33,757 nucleotides of DNA from Ectocarpus siliculosus (taxonomy: Eukaryota; Sar; Phaeophyceae; Ectocarpales; Ectocarpaceae). The position numbers and the translations under genes were made by a program. Below the pieces are notes generated by a model that did not search any database, was not told the origin of the DNA, and saw nothing but the letters and a program-made list of their open reading frames with translations. The stretch covers positions 125,755-159,511 of the forward strand of contig FN648440.1 in NCBI GenBank assembly GCA_000310025.1, written 5' to 3'. Below are positions 10,751 to 19,848 of the stretch, in pieces. Position 1 is the first letter of the stretch. Each line of letters begins with the position of its first letter.

Positions 10751-11174
10751 GGCGCTACAAAGGGGTTATTTGGAAATATCGATACAATGACCGAAAGACC
10801 GACAGACTATGCATACATAATCATAGATAGGGTCGAGATATTGTCACACACATCAACCGGATGTATAAACACGCAAGACGGTAGAGAGAGTTAGCTGTGT
10901 TCCCGTGCAACATCGACTCGAAGCAAGTGGAAGCAAGCAAGATGATCTTCAAAAAGTTCACAACGAACGCATAATGCATCATCAACCTCTGGTAAATGTT
11001 GTAGGCAGTGTGTCTTCTCCTGCATGTATGTTGATATCAGCGCCGGCCACACACGCGACCATCATCATGCGACACTAAGTGTACCTTTTTAGGGTAAGTT
11101 AACCTGTGACCACGGGAATCGACCGCGTCGAGTGTTGGATCAGTACGGACATACGAAGGTACTGGTTCAAAAAG
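10751..11174. other. Internal sequence of the composite insertion, right side
   Basis: This lies between the Harbinger element and the MITE. No coding sequence was recognised. It contains the short repeat at 11081-11162. Confidence 0.5.
11081..11162 (+). repeat. Short dispersed repeat, copy 1
   Basis: This 82-bp unit starts GTACCTT and ends with its complement AAGGTAC. Its core includes CCTGTGACCACGGG, AATCGACCGCGTC and GGATCAGTACGGACATACG. A second copy of 87 bp lies at 21160-21246 in unrelated flanks. The size difference includes an ACGGG duplication in copy 2. Confidence 0.7.
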
Positions 11175-11176
11175 TA

Positions 11177-11680
11177 GGGTTGTGTATCGGCGCAGCCGAA
11201 CGATATAATATGTATCGGAGATCGGCGCAGCCGATATAACAATATTTTTTCGATATATTTTTTACGCGATTTGGCTTCACTAGAGCATATTTTTTGGGTG
11301 ATTTTGGGGCACTTCGACCATGCCATTTTTTGGTGGGTGATATCCTGAAAACTACTGAAAAACGCTAAAACTTGGAAACCATCGACAATAAATGACAGAT
11401 GATTAGTCAGTTCTCTTTCGAAGCTTTGGTTGGGTGGTACAACACGACCACGTTTGAACGTCTTCACGAAGCTGCTTCCAAAACACGTTCCCACCTCCCT
11501 CGTCCTCCCTCTCTCTCTGAATCTTGTCATGTTTCTACAACACAGCCTAACATATGCCCCCTTTTTGATTCACGGAGCCCCCTCAAATATATCGCCCAAC
11601 ATATCGGGGCTGACAATAGATATTCGATACGATATATATCGTCCGATTATATCAAACATATCGGCTCCGATACACAACCC
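11177..11680. mobile_element. MITE with TA target duplication
   Basis: The 504-bp element begins GGGTTGTGTATCGG and ends with the exact complement. TA occurs on both sides (11175-11176 and 11681-11682). The ends continue as AT-rich, CGATAT-containing imperfect inverted repeats. No coding capacity. The TA duplication fits a Tc1/mariner-type MITE; a Harbinger-type TWA site is less well supported. Confidence 0.7.
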
Positions 11681-11771
11681 TATCAAAAAGCTGATGATGA
11701 TGTGCACAACAAAATCAGCGGGAAAACATTTTGTCGGTTTGGTTCCGGTGCTCGCACGCACCTATACATAG

Positions 11772-12579
11772 ATGGAGATCAGGCATCTCTTCGCGTCTAT
11801 ACCCGAGACTCGGCACGCTCAGAGAGATCCTTATCACACCAGTGTCCTGGTGATCTCAGATGAAATGGTTCGGCCTTTGTGTCATACCGGTGCTGTCACA
11901 TCCATGCCTGTGTATTTGTCTCGCACGGCCGTTGCTTTTTTTCTTCAGTCTTGCTTTGTCAGCTGGAGACCTGCATGATGCGTGTGTGTGTGTGATGTGT
12001 GATGTGGTGTCGAACATATTTGTGCCACACTCAGCTCGCTCCAGAGCTCACGCATCTTGTCGCGTCTACACCCAAGACTCAGTATTGCCAGAGAGATTCC
12101 TTCTACACCAGTGTCCTGATGATCTGGGATAACATGGTGCAGCCAGTGTGTCATACTGATAGGTGCTGTCACATGTCCATGCCTACTGCTGCTGTCTGTG
12201 TATTCGTCCCACACCGCCGTTGGCTTTTTTTCTGGCGTTTGATGGCTGGCGGACCGCATGCAGCTCACAACCATGCTCACATCATGCACACACATACATG
12301 CACACTCGTGCGACACAAATATGTCCGAACCATGTAGCTTCACTTCCCGTTGCTCTGCACCCTCTCTCCTGACGCCACCACAGTTCTTGATCACTCTGCC
12401 CACCTCTGACACCGCCATGGCATAGCTCAACTGCTGGTTACTACATGCGGGAGGCTGGTTCAGAGGCAGTAGACATTTGGCTCTCCAGGAATCGTACGCC
12501 TGTTCTATTCTATCTTCCAATAAATAATCTCACTCTCAATTTCATGCTTCGCTCTCAATTTCACGAATATGTTGTTAAT
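11772..12579 (-). repeat. Right long terminal inverted repeat of the composite insertion
   Basis: This mirrors 1631-2436, including its internal tandem structure. The outer end reads GAATATGTTGTT (12565-12576), then AAT and CTG, then the resumed left arm at GCGAAAGG. Confidence 0.85.
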
Positions 12580-12873
12580 CTGGCGAAAGGCGTCCTATTC
12601 AGCAAATCATACCCGCGGCGTGTTGCGTAATTCCTGAAGCTTAATACATCAAGCGGTTGTGGTCGTAGGCTACGACCCGCTGCTTTTACGCTCTCCCTCT
12701 TCATTTTCCTCATTCAAAAGCTCGCGGATACATGTCGTCGCCCGGCTCGAACACAGTTTTCTTGGCGCGTGTTTTGATTTGCCGGCAACTGCTGCAAGGT
12801 TCAAGGTAGCTTTCTCGCAACCCGAAAATCGACCGGTTACTTCTGTTGGACTGATGTTTGGACAAACACGCAG

Positions 12874-12998
12874 CATGATTTGGCATCGGCCGGAGAGCTT
12901 GCGGGGCGAGTGTTTCAAACCGTTCGCGACCAGCACACGAATCTCGCCCCCTGAGGGAGATCTTCGCGCTCAGGCAGGACAAGGATTTCGACGCTCGG
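12874..12998 (+). pseudogene. Exon of unknown gene, left copy (reference exon 5), frameshifted
   Basis: The acceptor is ACACGCAG at 12873 and the donor GTGAGA at 12999. It reads HDLASAGELAGRVFQTVRDQH in phase 0. It then loses frame because it has two more bases than the right copy in the C-rich stretch near 12948, giving an in-frame TGA. The right copy (28311-28427) stays open. It also has 6 bp extra near the start relative to the right copy. Confidence 0.55.
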
Positions 12999-13400
12999 GT
13001 GAGACATTCCAACCTGTTTTTAGATTTTGCTCGAGCGAAGCGAGATTTCTAATCTAGCCTGAGGTCTCGCCGCAATATAGGGTCCCATCAAAACCAAAAC
13101 GTTTATACAGTCTATTCGCTTCATCCAGGTTTTAGAGTACATGACTTGATGTTAGAATACAGGGGTCAGCAGATGCACTTTTGTTCTCGGAACGCACAGA
13201 GGATTGCAGCAGAGAACATACGCACTGCGGGCGACACCACACAGCAGACAGCACACGCACAGCGGGCAATGGAATCTGGGCTCGATTGGGCTGGACTCTC
13301 TGTGGTGTGATGAGGGTATGCATTGTGCTGTCTGTCGTGCATGATTTTTTGTTACCGCCGCGTTCATCAACTGCCAGCAATGTGAGCACAGCACCACGTT

Positions 13401-13732
13401 AGTTCTCGACACCTAGGACGCCGATCGCCATCGCACCACTTCGAGCGTGTGATCCATTGTGGTGTCTCTGGGCAAGATAGTTGTGTTGGGCATGGGTTCT
13501 GTGTGGGGCGAGAGCATCGTGGCGATGTGAAATAAATCCGGTTTGGCGTTTTCGCCTTGCGATGCGGCCCGATTGCCCGGGCCAAAAAAACCAATTTGGA
13601 TTTCACGCCGCCACGAAGGTCTTCCCACACACAGCACCCATGCCTAACACAACTGTCACGGCCCGAGATATCGCAGTGGAGCACACGCTCGAAGTGTTGC
13701 CATGACGATTGGTGCGCTAGGTCACGAGAATT
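13401..13732. repeat. Foldback element with arms of about 145 bp, left-arm copy
   Basis: The sequence from AGTTCTCGACACCTAGG inward is an imperfect inverted copy of the sequence ending CTAGGTCACGAGAATT. The arms meet around the GGCCCGATTGCCCGGGCC region. The right arm has the same element at 27591-27918. It is non-coding; translations are by-products of symmetry. It may be an old MITE, but no target duplication could be defined. Confidence 0.6.
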
Positions 13733-14267
13733 GACTTGTGTCCTGCTGTTTCGCTAGCAGTTGGACAACCCCTAACAAAAAAGAGGGAACAGGAGGTTCA
13801 GCAATGGTATGGGGGTATGTATGATCACGAAAGCGGGATGTGGACGGGGGGGGGGGGGTTAACCGGTAGGTGAAAGTTCACGTTACCACAGCTCTCACAC
13901 CAGCGCACAGCAGGTAGGTGAAGTATCAAGTGTGTGGTGTATGCACTCTGTTTCCGCCCGTGGACGCACACGTCTGACGACAGTTACATCTATCAGCTGT
14001 CGCTACAACGAGCGACAGCTAGTATGTCTTCTGACACGCGGCTCAACGTGATCAGGGCGAATATGTAGCGTTCAAAAAGAAAGCGTTGTTTGTGTCGTGG
14101 ATCGGAATCTGAAAAACATAGACCGGAGGGGGGGTGTAGTGAGCTTTGCTCCGTGGTCCCCCCCCCCGGAGGACACACGGATCAGGCCCGCCTGCAGTTC
14201 GTCCTCGACGCGCACCGCTCGACAGCGGGGAGCCTGTGGTACCAAGAAAGAGACAATAGAGAAGAGA
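13733..14267. other. Intron sequence between exons, with G-run and palindrome
   Basis: Collinear with the right arm. It contains a run of about 13 G near 13847 and the 26-bp palindrome at 13995-14020. Both arms keep open frames at about 14130-14290, but in more than one frame, so I do not call an exon. Confidence 0.4.
13995..14020. other. 10-bp-stem palindrome, left-arm copy
   Basis: AGCTGTCGCT, loop ACAACG, AGCGACAGCT. The right-arm copy lies at 27287-27312. Relative to the arm, the loop there is inverted (CGTTGT). Confidence 0.75.
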
Positions 14268-14760
14268 GCGAAGGAGGAGTTGATACAGGATTGATCGACT
14301 TTCCCACCCGCCCGCCCTCGTCGCTCAGGCGAGGGGGGGGGGGGGGGGGGGCGGGTGGAAAAAAGCCGTCGGGTTCGAAAAAGGGCCCCAAAAAAATTAT
14401 AATTTTTTTTTTTTTTTTTTTTTGGGAAAAATTTTTAATGTGTATGTTTGGGGGGGGAGATNNNNNNNNNNNNNNNNNNNNNNNNNNNNNNNNNNNNNNN
14501 NNNNNNNNNNNNNNNNNNNNNNNNNNNNNNNNNNNNNNNNNNNNNNNNNNNNNNNNNNNNNAGGGGAGGGGGGGGTTGATCCAGGTTTGTTGGATTTTCC
14601 CCCCCCCCCCCCTTCTTCGTTCGGGGGGGGGGGGGGGGGGGGGGGTCAGGTTGCACAAAGTCCGTCGGTCACGACAAGCGCCCACAAAAAATTATGAATC
14701 TTTTGTCATTTTGTTTTGTGGAGAACATTCATATGGTGTATGTTGGGGTGAGGAGTTAGG
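14268..14760. other. Assembly artefact around a 100-N gap
   Basis: The N run is 14462-14561. The sequence on each side is a version of the same segment: GTTGATACAGGATTGATCGA (from 14279) before the gap against GTTGATCCAGGTTTGTTGGA (from 14575) after it. Then come a G-run, an A/T-rich block and ATGTGTATGTTTGG against ATGGTGTATGTTGG. The left version degrades after the G-run and the right version degrades before it. The right arm has this segment once (about 26850-27050). The gap and one flank should probably be collapsed. Confidence 0.8.
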
Positions 14761-15581
14761 GTCAGGTAGCCCCACAGGGGTGGAGGCTATACGGGATGGC
14801 TGAGTAATGAACTTAGGGGAATGGAGCGGAGACATAAAAAGGGTATACAACACGAGGGTTGAGGGTATCGTTTTTCTTTCGTCTGTCGGTGTTCCACACG
14901 GTGTCCCGAATGTTTCATTCAGTATAGGTGCGTCGCAATGCCAGAATTCTTGAGCTTATCAAACGTAACCGTGTCGGTATCGTGTAGTTCCTGTCCCACT
15001 GCTATGAACGGCCCCGGCATGACTTCGCTTCCCCGCCCACCCACCTACCCCCCGCTCGCGCATCATCGACTTTCTTTTGCTTGGAAAGATGTGCCCCACG
15101 TCCCGCACTACGCTCTTTTGCTTACAGTTGGTCGAGATGGGAGCCCGTGTATTGTTTCCCTCCCAGCTGTATGTTGGCTCAACACGAGCCGAGCGAGAGA
15201 GAGGGAGAGAAACCAGGCACGCCTTCTGGTCCCCGAAGGGTACATATACCCCCCTGTTCACTTTGCCCCGCACACGTTCCGTTCTTTCACCTCAAAGGAG
15301 GTGTAGGCAGGAAGGAAGCCACGGTATTGGCCTCCAAACCTGGCAAACCCCTTCTATATTTACCCTCTTTCCCCTTTTCTACCTAGCGTGCTTTCCCCTG
15401 TACGTGAACTCTCGAGAAAGCGATTGTACCCCCACAGATGGTCCAGCAAGTCGATGGGTTCGGTAAATAGTGGTTTGTGCTGACAAGCAGGACGCTACAC
15501 AACCCTTACCTATCGCCTTGTTTCTGCTTGCTCTGATATCAATCACGTCTTCGGCCGACGCGCGACTTCCCTGCCTTTTAG
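14761..15581. repeat. Intron block shared by three copies
   Basis: This matches 26232-26850 inverted and 32991-33757 inverted. It includes 14961-15180, which is present in the third copy but deleted from the right arm. No exon is supported. Confidence 0.75.
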
Positions 15582-15883
15582 GTGATGACTCACATCATGT
15601 TCCAGGTGGTGCATTGGCTCGTTGAAGTCCTCGACGAGGACCGCCGGCAGTACAACAAAGAGAACCCCGACGAGAGCCAGGGGTCCGAGGGACAGCTGGG
15701 GCCTGAACTGCTGCATGTTTACGAGGCTCCGGGGTTCAACGCCATGCTCCGAGCAGCTGACTGGGCGGACAAGTACCGCACTCCGGCGTGCGGAGGAGGA
15801 AGGAACGGCGGCGCGCCTCCGAGCAAGAAGAAGATCAAGCGGAAGTACCTCGATACTACCAACGACCAGGTCTTCAACCAGAC
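15582..15883 (+). pseudogene. Exon of unknown gene, left copy (reference exon 6)
   Basis: The acceptor is CCTTTTAG at 15581 and the donor GTGAGTGTAG at 15884. It reads VMTHIMFQVVHWLVEVLDED, then GPELLHVYEAPGFNAMLRAA and DWADKYRTPACGGG, then a basic SKKKIKRKYLD stretch that could act as a nuclear localisation signal. Phases are 0 in and 2 out, fitting exons 12874-12998 and 17269-17485. By hand comparison it differs from the right-arm copy at one base in 302 (Arg versus Thr in the GGG-R/T-NGG motif). No family recognised. The exon itself is intact; the gene is not. Confidence 0.65.
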
Positions 15884-17268
15884 GTGAGTGTAGTGTTGCC
15901 TCCTCAAGGACAACCAACAGAGAGTCTCCGACGACGTGCTACCCCGGCCGTACCCGGTCGATCTATGCACACTTTATTGTCACTCACAAGGCTAGGCTTT
16001 CACACATCGGACAGATCCTGAGCTAGCTCACCTTGTGTCCTTCAGGTCACCACCGAACCAACATTCCACGATCACCTATGTCCTTCAGCTCACCTGTGGC
16101 AAACATACCCTGATCGCCTATGTCCTACTCGCCTCCCGTACGTAGGGGTCCAACGAAATATAATGAAGCGAGCGCGAAAAAGAAGGGGAGGAGAGAGAGA
16201 GAGAGAGGCAAACAGGTGTAGTTAGATATGGATGTAGCCTATATAGGCCACCACACAGAGGCCACCACTGCCACTGCACACACACACACCTCACCCGCCA
16301 CCACCAGTCAAACGTGAACGCCGGACGTTATTTGATGGTGTAAACGAGAAGCTCTCAAATCTGTTGCTTGCTGCTGCTGCTGCTGCTGCTGTGTGGATGT
16401 GTACTACTTACTTTCCTTGCTAACTCTGCTAGCAGCATGCAACAGGCTCTAAAAAAATCGCCCCGATGGCCCCTAAGTGTGTACGCGTCATTGTCTCGCT
16501 GTTTCGGGGTGCATCTGTTGTGGATCAAAGATTGGCCTGTCGGCAGTCGACGGAGAAAGACCGCAGATTGACTGACTTGTGTGCACTCGCTTTTCCCTCG
16601 CTTTTACGCTGCCAGCAGCAGGCGACGGGCTCTGACAGTCTCGCACCCGAAGCCTCCTATGATGTGTACCTTTGGCTGGCCTTGATCTACAGCAGTCTCG
16701 TGTGCTGCTGTGCTTGTTGTCTCGTGTGTTGTCTACGTGTGTGTGCGTGTCATCATGTATGTGCTGCTGCTGCCGCTTCTGTTGCTGTGCTACGTCTTTC
16801 AGGGGATTCCCGCTCGGCGGCGTAAAACAACCAGTCAATATTCTACACATATCTCTGTCCTACATTATCGACATGTGATTGGTGGGAGCGCGGGTAAAAA
16901 CTCGCCTCCACCCCTCTCAAACATCGATGCTTTTTATTTGTGTCTTCCTGTCCAACATAAAAATGCCGTACGTATGGGCCCGGTTCCCTATGTCCTTCAG
17001 ATCACCTCGGGAAACTTACACCGAACACCTACTACTCGGAGTATGCCCTAACGATCAACAGGGACATATCATAACCCTCAACAAAGAGCTATTTAGCTCG
17101 ATCTGCGTGGACCTGATCTGTCCTATGTGTGAAGGCTTTGGACCATGCATTTTGTACCGGTGTCTGATGACTGTGGACGTTTTGGGGGCTTTGCAATCGC
17201 CCTCGGGACACGGGTTGAGCGTCGCCTCCTGTTCTCTCTCGGCTCGCGCCCATTTCCCTTTCTTGCAG
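15884..17268 (+). other. Intron, with short tandem repeats and (CTG)n
   Basis: At 16029-16128 a unit of about 43 bp containing CTATGTCCTTCAG and TCACC is repeated about 2.5 times. A diverged copy sits near 16983. A (CTG)n-like run of about 25 bp lies at 16369-16391 and is shorter in the right arm. Open frames over 16366-17050 have no codon-level support. Confidence 0.5.
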
Positions 17269-17485
17269 GGTGCGCACATTTTTGGGCAATTGCGTGTCCA
17301 AGATCGCCAAAGACAAGAAGCTGACGCCGGACAACATTACGTCCAAAGCAGACGCGGACATTTTCTTCAAGCCGTACCTGACGGTTTCGAGTCCGGCGTC
17401 GGCCGCGGCTGGATCAGCTGCTGAAGGGGCGGCAACGGGAGCAGCTGCCGGAGGGGCAGGAGCAGCAGGAGAGGCTTCTGGATAG
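17269..17485 (+). pseudogene. Last exon of unknown gene, left copy (reference exon 7)
   Basis: The acceptor is TCTTGCAG at 17268. After joining in phase 2 it reads TVRTFLGNCVSKIAKDKKL, then PDNITSKADADIFFKPYL, then an Ala/Gly-rich tail (AAGSAAEGAATGAAAGG), ending in TAG at 17483-17485. The Ala/Gly tail is low complexity and probably disordered. The right-arm copy (24225-24441) differs at about four positions. The conserved KPYL region suggests a folded end of the protein. Family unknown. Confidence 0.65.
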
Positions 17486-19060
17486 AAGCTGTGCCCTCTT
17501 GGCCTGTACCACAGCCTGTTCAGAACCCCCCGTGCGCGGCGAAAGTGAACGCAGGTGGGAGGCCGCAAGGTGGCACCATCGACCAACCATGTCTCTTCGG
17601 ACGCGAGTCGCTGTGGTTTGGTTTGGCGTGTGTCTAGCTTTCTGTTGCGCGCACTGCCAACAGAAGGCATTTTTGTTTCGTTTTTCTCCGTGATGGGAGA
17701 AGTGACGACGCTTGCTGCATTTTTTTATTTTAGTCGTGGGGGCACGGAATTTTGTAAACTTGCGGATGATCATGTAAATTATGAGATCACCTCCTCGTGT
17801 TCATATCCTCATGTGTACAATAGTGTGAGGTCGTCGATGCTGCAGGGCGGACGGTACACTAGTCGAATGGTAGGGTACTCTGCGCGTAGAAAAAGACGGT
17901 CTTGTTCCGTTGTTATTGTCGACGTGTGTGTCTTTAAATTTTGGTTTCGTATTTTTGTCTGTGACTGCAGACGGTGCTGTGTTTTTTTTTTGTTAGCGCG
18001 GGCGGGGGTTCTGTAAAACTACGGGTGATCATGTGTTTGTCGAGAGAGGCTCAAGGGATGCGTGTGCATCCTGTTCATTTGTAAAATAATGCGAGGTCGT
18101 CGACGTTGCACGGCGGACGGTGCCGGTCGAATGGCACAGGGTTTGGTACCGTTGTTGTTGTGGTACATTGTCTTAGTTTTTACATCTAGACTGTCGTAGA
18201 GAGGGTGGTGACTCTTCTTGCTGTGGTGTTTTAGTCGTTTCTGACGGAGGAGGTGCGCGAAGCCGCGGACTTTCCTCTCGCCAAGGACTTTGTATCGTCT
18301 TATCCTCGTGTTTGTTGCTATCTGGTGGTCTGACCCTTGCCGGGTTCGACCAAGAAAGCTCGCGGGGTGTTGTTCAATTATCCGAATCATGTATATGCAC
18401 GTGTAAAATGTTGGGTTCCTCGAGGACGGTACATAGGCTGCGCGTAGAAGTAGAGAGGGGTGTCTCTTCTTGTGCCCCTGCGCGCGGGGACGTTTCTAGT
18501 GTTGTGGTCTGCGGGTGTTCGATTGTGTCGGTTGTTTTTGCTTGTCTTGTGATGGAGAGAGTGAGAAGGCGGGTTATGGTGATATCTCGGTGTGCGTTTT
18601 GTGGCATATGCTGTGTCTCTTGTGTAGCGACCATTCTCTTGGTTTTATGGTGTCTACTCTTGTGAGTTACATGTGGTGGCGCTTCGTGTTGTAGCCTGTC
18701 ATCCGGAGAGGGTGGAGGGTGGCGATGATGACTCATGTGTCGCGTTTTTTTTTTTGCCATGGGGGGAGTTGAGCGCGTATTTCCGCTACGGACTCCATTG
18801 TACTTGCGGGTATGTTTCTATTACTGCATGAGTTTGGTGTCTTTTTGCAGATATACCTTTCGCGCTGTGCGTCGGTCTACTGTAGAGAGGCACATATTGC
18901 ATCGAGAAGAGTCGCTGTCGCTTTTTTTGTAATTTACAAGCATGTATGTGTGGATTCGCGGGAAAAGGAAGAGCTGTATATCCATCTCTTACTGTCCTCG
19001 ACCACGACGGCTGTGAGGTGCCGGGGGCGGGGGCGGGTACGACCTTCGCGTTGTCGGCCT
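17486..19060. other. Downstream region of left gene copy with diverged tandem units
   Basis: A block with TTGTAAACTTGCGGATGATCA (17753) recurs as CTGTAAAACTACGGGTGATC at about 18011, with later GAGGTCGTCGA and GCGGACGG motifs. A weaker third unit starts near 18370. The spacing is roughly 260-350 bp. No gene is supported: open frames exist on both strands and match the other arm only because the arms are so similar. Confidence 0.45.
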
Positions 19061-19109
19061 TAGCGAACGTGACTGGCTAACTATCTCGTACATTCAACGA
19101 GCCTGCCAG

Positions 19110-19700
19110 TCGAAGTGCTCAGAGCACCTTGGCAATCTCACGCTCGCGAACTAGCCTTGCCAAACACATCGTAGGCAATGAGCCTTGCCAATATCCGGGT
19201 CGAGCTTGCAATCCCACTTTCGCGAACAAGCTTGGCAATCGCCAATCGCAGGCTCGCGAACTAGCCTTGCCAATCTCATGTTCGCGAACAAGCTTGGCAA
19301 GCACATCGTAGGCAATGAGCCTTGCCAATCACACGTTCCCGAACTACCGTTGCCAATCCCAAGTTCGAAAACGACCTTGCCAATCGCCAATCGCACGCTG
19401 GCTATAGCTAGCCTTGCCAATCTCACGTACGCGAACAAGCTTGGTAAGCACATCGTAGGCAATGAGCCTTGCCAATCACACGTTCCCGAACTAGCCTTAC
19501 CAATCTCAAGTTCGAAAACGACCTTGCCAAGCACATCGTAGGCAATGAGCCTTGCCAATCACACGTTCCCGCACTAGCCTTGCCAATCTCAAGTTCGAAA
19601 ACGACCTTGCCAATCGCCAATCGCACGCTGGCTATAACTAGCCTTGCCAATCTCACGTACGCGAACGAGCTTGGCAAGTACATCGTAGGCAATGAGTTTG
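19110..19700 (+). repeat. CTTGCCAA-rich minisatellite, left arm
   Basis: Units of about 26-40 bp begin CCTTGCCAATC and continue with CACGTTCCCGAACTA, AAGTTCGAAAACGA, CGCACGCTGGCTATA or GTACGCGAACAAG. CACATCGTAGGCAATGAG recurs four to five times as a higher-order marker. TTCGCGAA palindromes are frequent. Mirrored at about 22080-22575 with a different number of units. Confidence 0.75.
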
Positions 19701-19848
19701 CCAAACCGTTCTTCTGTCAGGGGTTGCCAAGGTTGGTGAAGGGACGGAGGTTGGACAACCCAACGGACTCTTCAGGGGCTCGACCTTGCCGATGACCCCC
19801 CCCCCCCCTTGCCGAAAAGTCCCCAAGGGGGGTCGACCTCCACCTGTG

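Larger units (their letters stand above)
1631..12579. mobile_element. Composite insertion with about 806-bp terminal inverted repeats
   Basis: The ends are inverted copies: 1631 starts AACAACATATTC and 12576 ends with its complement. Inverted homology runs inward to about 2436 and 11772. The right arm keeps an uninterrupted site at about 28721 reading, in left-arm sense, ATACTG then GCGAAAGG. The left flank ends ATACTG and the right flank reads AATCTG before GCGAAAGG. The target duplication is therefore either 3 bp (CTG) or an imperfect 6 bp. Without the nested Harbinger and MITE the element is about 2.5 kb with no gene of its own, so it is a non-autonomous foldback-type element. Its superfamily is not determined. 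Confidence 0.85.
12580..19848. repeat. Left arm of large inverted repeat, inner part
   Basis: This is the reverse complement of 21928-28723, with scattered substitutions and indels. It contains three gene exons, a foldback element, a short palindrome, the artefactual gap and a terminal satellite-like array. It ends at CACCTGTG (19841-19848). Confidence 0.9.

Noticed and set aside
11081-11162. tRNA-like folding of the 82-bp repeat (7-bp end pairing)
   Set aside because: No T-loop consensus, anticodon arm or consistent D-arm on either strand.
13401-13732. Several short frames over the foldback element
   Set aside because: They mirror each other because of the hairpin symmetry; no codon-level evidence.
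14130-14290. Additional exon of the unknown gene
   Set aside because: Two frames stay open in both arms, splice sites are unclear, and the neighbouring exons already join in phase without it.
14090-14803. Reading frame crossing the N run
   Set aside because: Depends on the ambiguous bases and on the artefactual duplication around the gap.
17499-17693. 64-aa frame ending in a hydrophobic, signal-like segment, conserved in both arms
   Set aside because: The opposite strand is equally open in both arms; conservation reflects overall arm similarity, not coding constraint.
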